Assembly: GCA_039989475.1 (NCBI GenBank)
Contig: JBDXHU010000010.1
Coordinates: 124,001-188,000, forward strand
DNA from: JBDXHU01 sp039989475
Lineage (GTDB): Bacteria > Pseudomonadota > Gammaproteobacteria > Pseudomonadales > Halieaceae
DNA: 64,000 nt
Direction of reading: 5' to 3'
Shown here piece after piece: positions 39,381-48,240 of the stretch. The notes beneath the pieces were generated by a model. The model did not search any database and had not been told where the DNA came from. It saw only the letters and a program-made list of their open reading frames with translations. Numbering within the stretch: the first letter of the stretch is position 1; each line of letters starts with the position of its first letter. A program made the translations under genes and the position numbers.

Positions 39381-41188
39381 AGCGCGGCCTCGCTGCGCTG
39401 GTCGTCGCCGGCCTGCTGCTGACGGGATGGTACGCCTACCGCCTGGTCTGGGGTTTGCCCCCTGACATTAATCACTTTGCCGATCGCTCAATGATCCTGG
39501 TTAGCGATCAATTCCCGGAGTTGATCACCATGATCGGCGTCGCAGAGAATACGCTGCTGGATATGCACAGTGATCGCCTCAGCGACCCGTCACCTGCCGC
39601 CCAGGCAAAAACCGTGCACCTTGTCGAGGATATCCTGGCGCAGCTCGAGGAATATGATCGTGACAGCCTGCGCGGCCAGCAGGCGCTGACTTATGACTAC
39701 CTGGCCTGGTCCTGGTCATCGCGGCTGGCGCCCTACGATTACCCATACCATTTTTTCAATATTATCTATGCCGGACCCTACCCGGCCAACCAGATGTCCG
39801 GCGCCCAGGATCTGCCGCTAAGCACCCTGTCACAGTTTCAACAGGTGATTGATGTCGACAGCGCCGAACGTTTCCTGGCGCGTGTGGCGGCGATACCGGC
39901 CTATATGGAATCCTTGCAGGCGGCGATTCGCCAGCGTGCTGAATTGGGCGTGGTGCCGCCCCGGGTCATCATGCGGCGCTTGATAGAGCAGGCGCAGACA
40001 ATGCTGGCGACACCGGCCGAGCAATGGTCAAACTACAGCAGCCTGCAGGCCCAGCTCACAGAGCTGGATCTGGATGAGCAGGACGCAGCCGACCTGGCGG
40101 CGCGTAATCTCGAGTTGATTGAAAGCAGACTTGTTCCTGCCTATGCGGGCTATCTCGATTTCCTGCTGGCCCTGGAGGTCGATGCCCCTACAGAACTGGG
40201 TATGTGGAGCCTGCCGGACGGCCTGGCCTACTACCAGTCCCTGCTGCGCTTTTATACCACCACGGACATGACCGCGACCGAGGTACATGAGCTGGGACTG
40301 CGCCGGGTGGCCGAGATTCGCCTGCAGATGGATGCCGCCCTGCGTGAACTGGGTTATACCGAGGGCGACTACACCGAGCGCCTGTTGGCATTTACCCAGT
40401 CTGCGGATGCGGTCTGGGAAGATAGAGAGGGTGTCCGCGCAGAAATCCTCGCCGAATATGATCGTCTCAACCAGGGTTTGAAGGTCGCCACCGCCGACGC
40501 CTTCCGGAAGCTGCCACCGCAACTGCTGGAGGTACGGGCCGTGCCAAAAGAAGAGGAGGTGGGCTCCGCCGGCGCCTATTATCGACCGGCGGCACTGGAC
40601 GGTTCACGGCCGGGCATATTTTTCGTCAACTTGCGTAGCCCCACCGATACCCAGCGTTTTGCGATGCTTACCCTGGCGGCACATGAGGGCATTCCAGGTC
40701 ATCACTTCCAGACCTCGGCAGCGCAGCAGGTAGAGGATGTACCACTGGTGCGCAACGTCGATTTCATTGCCGCCTATGGCGAGGGTTGGGCGCTCTACAC
40801 GGAGCGCCTGGTCTACGAGTTGGGCCTGCACGATAGCTTCAGCAATATCGGCCGCCTGCAGGGAGAGATGTTCCGCGCGGTGAGGCTGGTGGTTGATACC
40901 GGCATTCATACGCGCCGCTGGAGTCGTGAACGAGCCATCGACTATATGCGCGATAACACCGGCATGACTGAGGGCGAGGTGATTGCCGAAATTGAACGCT
41001 ACATCGTGATGCCGGGCCAGGCCTGTGCTTATATGATCGGCATGCTGGAAATCCTGGCGCTGCGAGAGGAGGCCAGGGCGCGCATGGGCGAGCGTTTCGA
41101 GCTGGCCGACTTTCACCAGGCTGTGCTGCAAAACGGGGCCCTGCCACTGGCGGTATTGCGTCGCGAAGTTGAGGCGACCCTGCGCTAG
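39377..41188 (+). CDS. DUF885-family metallopeptidase-like protein
   Basis: The 603-residue protein starts with a membrane or signal segment (GLAALVVAGLLLTGWYAY) and carries the DUF885 zinc site AAHEGIPGHHFQ (His436, Glu437, His442/443) and the later YGEGWALYTERLVYELG with its Glu ligand. GSAGAYYRPAALDGSRPGIFFVN and MPGQACAYMIGMLEI are also standard for the family, which are thought to be extracytoplasmic carboxypeptidase-like enzymes. GTG 39377 overlaps the PF10118 stop, so it is the last gene of this operon. Confidence 0.88.
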   Translation: MKRGLAALVVAGLLLTGWYAYRLVWGLPPDINHFADRSMILVSDQFPELITMIGVAENTLLDMHSDRLSDPSPAAQAKTVHLVEDILAQLEEYDRDSLRGQQALTYDYLAWSWSSRLAPYDYPYHFFNIIYAGPYPANQMSGAQDLPLSTLSQFQQVIDVDSAERFLARVAAIPAYMESLQAAIRQRAELGVVPPRVIMRRLIEQAQTMLATPAEQWSNYSSLQAQLTELDLDEQDAADLAARNLELIESRLVPAYAGYLDFLLALEVDAPTELGMWSLPDGLAYYQSLLRFYTTTDMTATEVHELGLRRVAEIRLQMDAALRELGYTEGDYTERLLAFTQSADAVWEDREGVRAEILAEYDRLNQGLKVATADAFRKLPPQLLEVRAVPKEEEVGSAGAYYRPAALDGSRPGIFFVNLRSPTDTQRFAMLTLAAHEGIPGHHFQTSAAQQVEDVPLVRNVDFIAAYGEGWALYTERLVYELGLHDSFSNIGRLQGEMFRAVRLVVDTGIHTRRWSRERAIDYMRDNTGMTEGEVIAEIERYIVMPGQACAYMIGMLEILALREEARARMGERFELADFHQAVLQNGALPLAVLRREVEATLR

Positions 41189-41221
41189 TTCAATAGCCAG
41201 AACAACACTACGCGATATCGC

Positions 41222-44200
41222 TTATGGCTTTGCCATTCCCAGGCTGGCTTTCACTTTTTCGCGAACACTTTGCACGATCACGTAAAAGCCCGGGATAAAG
41301 AAGGTACCCACCAGCAGGGCCGCCAGCATTCCGCCCAATACGGTGATACCGAGGGACTTTTGGCCGAAGGCACCGGCACCGGTAGCCAACACCAGCGGCA
41401 TAATGCCAAGAATAAACGACACGGCCGTCATACAGACCGCGCGAAAGCGCAGGCGAGCCGCTGCATTGGCTGCCTCGATAATCGCATCCCCGTCCCGTTC
41501 ACGTTTCTGCCGGGCGAACTCGACGATGAGAATAGCGTTCTTCGCCGCCATGCCGATCAATAGCACCAGCCCTATCTGGGCGTACAAGTTCAGCGCCAGC
41601 CCCGAGACAAGCAAGCCCGCCATTGCCCCCGCCAGCGCCATGGGGACGACGAGGATAATCGCGATGGGGATAGACCAACTCTCATACTGGGCTACCAGGA
41701 ACAGGTAGATAAAAATGAGTGCCAGGGCGAAGGCGATCGGCGCCTGCCCGCTTGCCTCTTTCTCCTGGAAGGCCATGCCCGTCCATTCGAACTGGTATCC
41801 CCTGGGTAGAGTTTCATGCGCAAGTGCTTCAAAAGCGGCCATGCCCTGCCCCGAACTCATGCCAGCGGCACTACCAGCACGAATGGTAGCCGATCGGTAG
41901 AGGTTGTAGCGCTCCGATACATCGGGCCCCAGAATAGGCCGTGTCGTTACCAGTGTTGCCAATGGCACCATATCTCCGTGGTCACTGCGTACATAGAATT
42001 GGTCAAGGTCATCCAGGTCTGAACGAAAAATCGATTCCGCCTGCATAATTACCCGGTAGGTCTGGCCAAATTTATTGAAATCATTGATGTAGTAAGAACC
42101 CATCTGCGCCTGCAGGGTATTGAATATTTCGCTCAGGGGCACACCCAGATTTTTAGCCTTAACCCGGTCCACATCGATAAAATACTGCGGCACGTTAGCC
42201 CGGTAGGTACTGAACACATTGCTCAGTCGGCGATCCTGGTTTGCAGCCACCACCATAATATTCACCATTTTGGCGAGCTCGGACGGGGCTCGCCCCAAGG
42301 TGTCCTGAAGCACAAACTCGAGACCGCCAACGGCGCCCATTCCTGGTACGGAGGGCGGCGTAATGGCGAAGACCTGCGCCTCGGGCACTGTTTGGAAGGC
42401 GACCTGATTGATACGTCGGGCAACAGAGAACACCAGGTCTTTGCGCGCATTGCGTTCATCCCAGTGTTTCAACACGATAAACAAGGTACCGCTGTTACTC
42501 TGGGCCGCACCGCTAAGTATTGAGTAACCGTTGATCGCCGTTACCGACTCTATACGCGAATCTTCCTGCAACAGGGTCGACATTTTCTGCATGGCGTCAC
42601 CCGTGCGATTAACAGAGGCGGCATCGGGCAACTGCACATTAACAAACATCACGCCCTTGTCTTCATCGGGCACAAAACCGGTAGGCGTTACCATCACGGC
42701 AACGCCCAGACCGGCTATCACCGTGCCGTAGACCACTCCGACCAGCAATAGCTTTCGCAGAATACGTTTCACGCCGCTGTTATAACCCGCCGTCAGGCGG
42801 TCGAATAAACTGGTAAATGCCGCATACCAACGGGCGTGCTTTTGCTCGCCGGACTTTAGCAAAAGACTGCAAAGGGCCGGACTCAAGGTCAACGCATTTA
42901 AGGATGAGAACAGGACCGCCACACAGATAGTCACCGCGAACTGGCGATACATAACACCGGTGATACCAGGCAGCAGTGCAACAGGCACGAACACTGCCAG
43001 TAACACCAGTGTGGTTGAGATAATCGCACCACTGACTTCACCCATAGTGGTACGAGCCGCCTCACGCGGGGACATGGTCGGGTCTGCGCGTAAATGACGG
43101 TCGCAGTTTTCAATCACGAGAATGGCGTCATCCACCACAATACCAATTGCCAGGATCAGGCCAAACAGGGTCACGGTGTTAATCGACATACCCAGTAGCA
43201 ACAACACGCCGAAGGTCGACACCAGCGAAACAGGAATCGCAATGGCAGGAATTAGCGTCGCACGCACGCTGCCGAGAAACACATAGGTTATAAGAATGAC
43301 CAGCACTACTGCTTCCAACAGGGAAATCACCACCTGCTCAATGGCGGTGTCCATATAGCGCGTGGTGTCGTAGCCCACCTGGTATTCCAGATCGTCAGGG
43401 AAAAACTGCGACAGCTCTTCCAGACGCTTATTGATGGCGCCGCCGGCGGCCAGTGCGTTTGCGCCCGGTTGCGTGTAAATACCCATAATGACCGCCGCTT
43501 GACCATCCACCTCGCCATCGATGGAATAGTCTGACTGACCCAGCTCTACCCGGGACACATCGCGCAAGTAAAGCGCTGAGCCATCGGGATTGGCGCGCAA
43601 CACTATCTCTCCGAACTCTTCCGGTTCCTGCAAGCGGCCCTTGGTTTGCAAGGTGTACTCGGTTTGCAGGTTACCCTCAAAAGGCGGGGCGCCGACCTTG
43701 CCTGCCGCTACCTGGATGTTCTGCTCCTGTAGCGCCTGCAGGATGTCATTGGTAGTGATGGAAAGGCGCGCCATGCGATTGGGGTCCAGCCAAAGTCGCA
43801 TGGAGTAGTCCGCCTGGCCAAACAAGTCAGCCCCGGATATGCCCTCAACCCGAGCCAGCGCACTTTGTACATTGATGCTGACGTAATTAGAGAGAAAGGC
43901 GTAGTCGTAGCTACCGGCCGGTGATGAAAAACTGATAATTTTGAGAATATCGGGGGATTTCTGATCGATTGCCAGGCCCTGGGTCCGCACTTCAACCGGG
44001 AGTTTTGGCTCAGCCAGTTTGACCCGGTTCTGTACCCGCACCAACGCCATATCCGGATCGGCTCCGACCTTGAAGGTCACGCTGAGGTTATAGCTGCCAT
44101 CGTTGGCGCTTTTGGAGGACATGTAGATCATGTCCTCCACACCATTAATCTCGTCCTCGATGGGGATGCCCACGGTCTCTTCCACCACTTCCGCCGAGGC

Positions 44201-44356
44201 GCCGGGGTAAACCCCGAACACACTGATGGTGGGTGGGGAAATATCCGGGTACTCAGCCACTGGCAGCTGGTAAATGGCTATCGCGCCTGACAGGCTGAGG
44301 ACAATCGCTATAACCAGCGCAAACTTGGGCCGGTCAATAAAAAATGCACTGAACAC
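41222..44356 (-). CDS. RND efflux pump inner-membrane permease (AcrB/MexB-like, HAE1)
   Basis: The 1044-residue protein has the full HAE1 design: FFIDRPKFALVIAIVLSLSGAIAI N-terminal helix, two large periplasmic domains, and proton-relay residues in TM4 (GIVVDDAILVIENCDRHL) and TM10 (GMAAKNAILIVEFARQ with the Lys). EYPDISPPTISV and VEDMIYMSSKS belong to the first porter domain. It exports hydrophobic drugs or solvents with the adaptor encoded six bases upstream. No TolC-like gene or regulator is adjacent, so it must share an outer-membrane channel encoded elsewhere. Confidence 0.95.
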   Translation of the reverse strand: MFSAFFIDRPKFALVIAIVLSLSGAIAIYQLPVAEYPDISPPTISVFGVYPGASAEVVEETVGIPIEDEINGVEDMIYMSSKSANDGSYNLSVTFKVGADPDMALVRVQNRVKLAEPKLPVEVRTQGLAIDQKSPDILKIISFSSPAGSYDYAFLSNYVSINVQSALARVEGISGADLFGQADYSMRLWLDPNRMARLSITTNDILQALQEQNIQVAAGKVGAPPFEGNLQTEYTLQTKGRLQEPEEFGEIVLRANPDGSALYLRDVSRVELGQSDYSIDGEVDGQAAVIMGIYTQPGANALAAGGAINKRLEELSQFFPDDLEYQVGYDTTRYMDTAIEQVVISLLEAVVLVILITYVFLGSVRATLIPAIAIPVSLVSTFGVLLLLGMSINTVTLFGLILAIGIVVDDAILVIENCDRHLRADPTMSPREAARTTMGEVSGAIISTTLVLLAVFVPVALLPGITGVMYRQFAVTICVAVLFSSLNALTLSPALCSLLLKSGEQKHARWYAAFTSLFDRLTAGYNSGVKRILRKLLLVGVVYGTVIAGLGVAVMVTPTGFVPDEDKGVMFVNVQLPDAASVNRTGDAMQKMSTLLQEDSRIESVTAINGYSILSGAAQSNSGTLFIVLKHWDERNARKDLVFSVARRINQVAFQTVPEAQVFAITPPSVPGMGAVGGLEFVLQDTLGRAPSELAKMVNIMVVAANQDRRLSNVFSTYRANVPQYFIDVDRVKAKNLGVPLSEIFNTLQAQMGSYYINDFNKFGQTYRVIMQAESIFRSDLDDLDQFYVRSDHGDMVPLATLVTTRPILGPDVSERYNLYRSATIRAGSAAGMSSGQGMAAFEALAHETLPRGYQFEWTGMAFQEKEASGQAPIAFALALIFIYLFLVAQYESWSIPIAIILVVPMALAGAMAGLLVSGLALNLYAQIGLVLLIGMAAKNAILIVEFARQKRERDGDAIIEAANAAARLRFRAVCMTAVSFILGIMPLVLATGAGAFGQKSLGITVLGGMLAALLVGTFFIPGFYVIVQSVREKVKASLGMAKP

Positions 44357-44362
44357 CCCGGG

Positions 44363-45484
44363 TCAGTCCTCGGCCTTGGCTACAGCTGTAGTAGTAACCG
44401 GCTGGCCCGGCCTGACCTGCTGCAGGCCCCGCACAATCACCATGTCTCCCTCTTCTACCCCTTGACGCACCACCACCATGTCATCGACCCGTTCATCGAG
44501 CACCACGTTGCGGCGGTCGACAATGCCACTATTGACGATGAGAACATAGTTACCCTGCTGATCTGCCTGTACGGAGGCCTGCGGCACATACAGGGCCTCT
44601 AACAGGGTCTCACTCTCCAATACCACGCGAACATACTGACCGGGATAGAGATGGCCATGGGGATTGGGGATGGACGCACGTGCCTCCAGGGTGCCCGTGT
44701 CCTCAGAGATACGGTTGGCGATGTAATCGATGCGCCCGACTTCCGGGTAGAACTTGCGATTGGTCAGCTCTATCAAAACGCGCAAATCACTCATGTCAGA
44801 ATCTGCCAGCGCACGCGTACTCGCAGAACCCAAACGCTGAACGACATTGGCGACATACTGGGCTTCTGATAACTGAAACAGGGCCTGGATAGGGTCAACA
44901 CTGACCAGCGTGGTCAGTGTTCCGGTGTTGGGGCCTACCAGGTCACCGGTACTGAATTTGTTGCGGCCGATACGTCCCGAAATAGGTGCCAGAATACGGG
45001 TGTAACCCATGTTTACTTCCGCCGTCTTCAGTTGAGCCTGGGCTGACTCTACGTTGGCATCCGCCTCCAATTTAGCCGCTGTCAGCTTGTCCATTTCAGA
45101 CGCCGAGATATTGCCATCTGGCAGCAATTCCTCGCCACGCCGAAAGTGACGGCCAGCCACTGCTTGACCGGCTTTTGCCTTGGTCAGGTCGGCCTTGGCA
45201 CGGGCCATTTGCGCTTCGAATTCTGCCGGGTCTATCTGGTAGAGCAGGTCGCCCGCAGTAACAGTATCCCCCTCTTTAAAATTGTGGGACAACAGGTAAC
45301 CTGAGACCCGCGCCTGGATGCTCACATCATCTTCAGCGTGCAAGCGTCCGACAAACGATGCCTTGGGCTGATAGGGATCCAGTATTACCGTGTCGACAAT
45401 CACATTCACCAGTGGCGGTGGTGGCGGCTCATCAGCACAGGCGATCAATCCCAGTACCAGAGTGACAATCAATAATCGGCGCAC
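44363..45484 (-). CDS. RND efflux periplasmic adaptor lipoprotein (AcrA/MexA-like)
   Basis: The 373-residue adaptor begins at GTG 45484, eight bases after AGGAG, giving VRRLLIVTLVLGLIAC with a lipobox Cys at about 15. The lipoyl half-motifs SIQARVSGYLLSHNFKEGDTV and GYTRILAPISGRIGRN flank the coiled-coil hairpin, and a beta-barrel plus membrane-proximal domain follow. A longer frame begins at 45526 but lacks a ribosome-binding site. It is the first gene of the two-gene efflux operon. Confidence 0.93.
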   Translation of the reverse strand: MRRLLIVTLVLGLIACADEPPPPPLVNVIVDTVILDPYQPKASFVGRLHAEDDVSIQARVSGYLLSHNFKEGDTVTAGDLLYQIDPAEFEAQMARAKADLTKAKAGQAVAGRHFRRGEELLPDGNISASEMDKLTAAKLEADANVESAQAQLKTAEVNMGYTRILAPISGRIGRNKFSTGDLVGPNTGTLTTLVSVDPIQALFQLSEAQYVANVVQRLGSASTRALADSDMSDLRVLIELTNRKFYPEVGRIDYIANRISEDTGTLEARASIPNPHGHLYPGQYVRVVLESETLLEALYVPQASVQADQQGNYVLIVNSGIVDRRNVVLDERVDDMVVVRQGVEEGDMVIVRGLQQVRPGQPVTTTAVAKAED

Positions 45485-45549
45485 AAACGTGTCTCCTAAG
45501 TCCTGCTGCCAATGTAGCAGAGGCACAAAATCCGGGCAAAAAGTATGCT

Positions 45550-45693
45550 CTATAAGAATACGCCGACCAGGTTCTCCACCAGAGCCGCGCCTACCCAGGT
45601 CAATGGTGGGATGATCAGGTAGAGCGCGAGCCGTGATACGGCGCCCAGGAGCGATACAGCTTGGCGGGCTTTGCTTCGTTCATCTACCTGGTT
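45550..45693 (-). pseudogene. possible 3' remnant of a membrane-protein gene
   Basis: The minus-strand frame reads ...QVDERSKARQAVSLLGAVS, RLALYLIIPPLTWVGAALVE and NLVGVFL then stop: about 47 codons with one good hydrophobic segment, bounded upstream by an in-frame TAA and lacking a start codon or ribosome-binding site. It may be the tail of a deleted gene. The evidence is the protein-like hydrophobic pattern only. Confidence 0.3.
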
Positions 45694-45853
45694 TTATTTG
45701 TCTCTGTAGGGATTCCTGCGCGGTTAAAGCAACCAGCAGGCCGTCCAAGTATAGGACATGTAAAAGGGCTGTTGTGAGCAAATCTCCTCCTGAACTAGCG
45801 CCCGCAGCAGTCCCTGCCACGAGGTCTTCAATAGCGTCTTGCTAAACTAATGG

Positions 45854-45946
45854 AGATAAGTGAACTGTCCCCATCAAACGAATCCGGCAGTAAGCCCTGC
45901 CTCAGGGGTCGGTTTTCGACTCCTCAGATAATCGTGGTCTGTCCCC
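45854..45946. repeat. pair of related direct repeats ending in CTGTCCCC
   Basis: The blocks 45854-45872 (AGATAAGTGAACTGTCCCC) and 45926-45946 (AGATA...GGTCTGTCCCC) share the AGATAA start and the CTGTCCCC end. On the other strand they start GGGGACAG. I have the impression that such GGGGACAG ends accompany REP-type or RAYT-related sequences, but no transposase is present. Confidence 0.4.
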
Positions 45947-45950
45947 TAAT

Positions 45951-45985
45951 CCCTTCCTATTCCCTATCCCTATCCCTATTCCCCC
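45951..45985 (+). repeat. CCTATY hexanucleotide tandem run
   Basis: Five to six imperfect copies of CCTATC/CCTATT follow one another, ending in CCCCC. It is a simple-sequence tract that could vary by slippage, about 110 bases before the TolB/TPR gene start. Confidence 0.7.
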
Positions 45986-46002
45986 GCGTATTCGTGGCGA
46001 AC

Positions 46003-46041
46003 TTGATGTGACTCAAGGACGCTGACAAGTGTCGATGGCAG
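46003..46041 (+). promoter_or_regulatory. upstream motif pair shared with the TonB receptor gene at 50765 (FNR-like box)
   Basis: TTGATGTGACTCAAGGA (46003-46019) and GTGTCGATGGCAG (46029-46041) recur as TTGATCTGACGCAAGGA and GTGTCGATAGCAG before the TonB receptor gene. TTGAT-N4-CTCAA is one mismatch from the FNR/Anr consensus TTGAT-N4-ATCAA. Co-regulation of the two units is inferred. Confidence 0.45.
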
Positions 46042-46091
46042 CATGAAAGCTGAAAAAATGCCGGTGGCCAGTGCCTCCAAGGGTTCAGTGC

Positions 46092-48218
46092 GTGAACCTG
46101 ATTTCCGAACTCAAGCGCCGCAATATATTCCGCATGGCTGCGCTGTACCTCGTTTCTGCCTGGCTGATCATGCAGGTGGCGGAGGTGGTAATTGGCCTGG
46201 CCGCGCTGCCGGGCTGGACCGGTCCGGCGGTGCTGGGCCTGCTAGCGGTTGGGTTTCCGATCGCCCTGGCACTGGCCTGGTTTTACGAGGTCACCCCTAC
46301 TGGCATCAGTCTCGACAGCGAACTGGAGGCCCCGGAGTTGCCCTCCCAGGCCCGTCGCATCGACTTTCTTGTCATCGCCCTGCTCAGCGCGGCGGTCGTC
46401 CTGTTTAGCTATGACAAGTGGTGGCTCACGCCAACACCTGAACTCTCTATGGCTGTTCTCCCCTTCGAGAATATTAGCGTTGAGCCGGGGAAGGAGTACT
46501 ATTCCGACGGCATCTCGGAAGAGCTACTTAATGTTCTCGCCCAAAAACCGGGTCTGCGGGTGGCTGCGCGGAACTCCTCCTTCCAGTTCCGGGGGAATAA
46601 GCAGGGTATCGGTGAGATAGCGGATGCGCTGAACGTGTCCTATGTGCTTGAGGGCAGTGTGCATCGCTCCGGGGACGCGCTGGAAATTACGGCGCAGCTG
46701 ATCAATACCGCCAATGGCGACGCTGTCTGGTCCGAAACCTACGACGGCACGCTCGACGATATATTCCTGGTACAAAATGATATTACCGGAGGAATTGGCG
46801 AGGTGCTGAAGCTACAGCCAGGTGAAGGAACACCCGCCGCTCATGTGGTCAGCCAGGCGGCCAATATCCAGGCCTACGACCTCTACCTGCAGGGGCGTGA
46901 GCTGCTTCACCTGCGCGACGGTGACTTGCTCAGGCAAGCAGAGCGACTGTTCGAACGCGCCCTGCGCCTGGACGCGGAATTTGCGCCCGCCCACGCCCAG
47001 TTGGCGATTACCAGGCTACTCATGGTGCAGGGGCGAGAACTCCCACTCGAAGATGCCGCGCCCATCGCCAGCGCGCACCTGTTGCGTGCCCAGGATCTCG
47101 ATCCCGACAATGTCGATGCCCATGCCGGTAGAGCATTGCTTGCAAGTTTTGAAGATGACCCTGATGCCGTTATTCGCCACGCGGAGGCAGCGCTGGCCCT
47201 GAGCCCTCATAATTCAGATGTCATGAACTGGCTACAGTCTGCTTATCGACGCCAGGGTGATTACCTGGAAGCCGACCGTATCCTGGAGCAGACACTGATC
47301 ACCGATCCGCTGAACCTGATGGCCCGCATCAATTATATCGAGCAGTTGGCCCAGACAGGTGAAACCGAGGAAGCCCACCGGCAGGCCGACCTGTTAGTGG
47401 ACCCGGCGCCGGGGTGGGGGTATTACGCGCATACGGACACATCACTGATCTACGAGGGCAAGCTCGCCGAGGGGCTGGCCTGGTCCCTCAAGATGGGCCG
47501 CGAGGTGGGGGTAGGCAGCGGATATTCATCATCCGTGTTTATCTGGATTAGTGAATTCGAAGAAGCCCGCCGGTTCAGTCGGGATTCCACTATCTGGGTC
47601 GATGTGGCGCAGGGGCGTTGGGAGGAGCCGATTGCCGTGACGCAGCGGCAACTGGTGGTCGACCCCAACAATCCCCGGTATATCAGCCAGGCGGCAAACG
47701 TGCTCTACCAGGCAGGCCGCACTGAAGAGGCCTTACCCCTGTTGGAGCGTGCATTCGCACTGGGCGTGGAAAGCCGACCCATGGGTGTGCGCCTCGATCA
47801 TTACCTGACAATGACTCTGGCGGATGCGCGGCGCCAGGCCGGGGACGACGCGGGAGCCCAGGCTGCCGCGGATATTGTACGACGGGATCACGCAGCGCGC
47901 CTGGCCGCGGGTCGGAAGAATCCCAACGACGACCTTGCCGGCGCGGACCTTGCCGCCTTTGACGGTGACAAGGGGCAGGCAATTGCCATATTGCGGTCAG
48001 CCGTGCAGCGCGGACTGCGCGACCCGATTGTGTTCAAAAACCCACTTTTTCGCAGCCTGCGGGGCGAGCCTGGCTTCCAGGCACTGAAAGCTGAGGTGCA
48101 AGCCATACTGGACAAGGAACGTAAGGAAGTACTGCAGCTTATCTGTTTTAGTAATCCGGTGCCCGATGACTGGCGACCGCTGCCTGAAACTTGTGAGGGG
48201 GTGCAGTCACCATATTGA
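46092..48218 (+). CDS. membrane-anchored TolB-like/TPR protein, paralogue 1
   Basis: The 708-residue protein starts at GTG 46092 (VNLISELKRRNIFRMAALYL), eight bases after AAGGG, as is usual for this family. Three hydrophobic helices (about 15-36, 46-66, 88-106) precede a TolB/FlgO-like domain (SMAVLPFENISVEPGKEYYSDGISEELLNVLAQ, near 120) and at least eight tetratricopeptide-like repeats to the C-terminus. Similar proteins often carry an adenylate-cyclase or winged-helix domain in front; here only the membrane anchor is present. Function unknown. Two paralogues lie at 48241 and 53685. Confidence 0.82.
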   Translation: MNLISELKRRNIFRMAALYLVSAWLIMQVAEVVIGLAALPGWTGPAVLGLLAVGFPIALALAWFYEVTPTGISLDSELEAPELPSQARRIDFLVIALLSAAVVLFSYDKWWLTPTPELSMAVLPFENISVEPGKEYYSDGISEELLNVLAQKPGLRVAARNSSFQFRGNKQGIGEIADALNVSYVLEGSVHRSGDALEITAQLINTANGDAVWSETYDGTLDDIFLVQNDITGGIGEVLKLQPGEGTPAAHVVSQAANIQAYDLYLQGRELLHLRDGDLLRQAERLFERALRLDAEFAPAHAQLAITRLLMVQGRELPLEDAAPIASAHLLRAQDLDPDNVDAHAGRALLASFEDDPDAVIRHAEAALALSPHNSDVMNWLQSAYRRQGDYLEADRILEQTLITDPLNLMARINYIEQLAQTGETEEAHRQADLLVDPAPGWGYYAHTDTSLIYEGKLAEGLAWSLKMGREVGVGSGYSSSVFIWISEFEEARRFSRDSTIWVDVAQGRWEEPIAVTQRQLVVDPNNPRYISQAANVLYQAGRTEEALPLLERAFALGVESRPMGVRLDHYLTMTLADARRQAGDDAGAQAAADIVRRDHAARLAAGRKNPNDDLAGADLAAFDGDKGQAIAILRSAVQRGLRDPIVFKNPLFRSLRGEPGFQALKAEVQAILDKERKEVLQLICFSNPVPDDWRPLPETCEGVQSPY

Positions 48219-48240
48219 CTCGGATGACCGGATACTCGCA

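Larger units (their letters stand above)
45553..46091. other. gene-poor region with remnants, direct repeats and a hexanucleotide run
   Basis: About 540 bases separate the efflux operon from the first TolB/TPR gene. It contains the membrane-protein remnant, a pair of related ~20-base direct repeats (45854-45872 and 45926-45946), a CCTATY run (45951-45985) and an FNR-like motif. No complete gene is seen. It looks like an old insertion or deletion scar. Confidence 0.6.

Noticed and set aside
45390..45845. Plus-strand frames over the efflux-adaptor start and the remnant region
   Set aside because: Composition is low-complexity Pro/Ser/Arg, without motifs or start sites; the minus-strand hydrophobic frame is the better remnant candidate.
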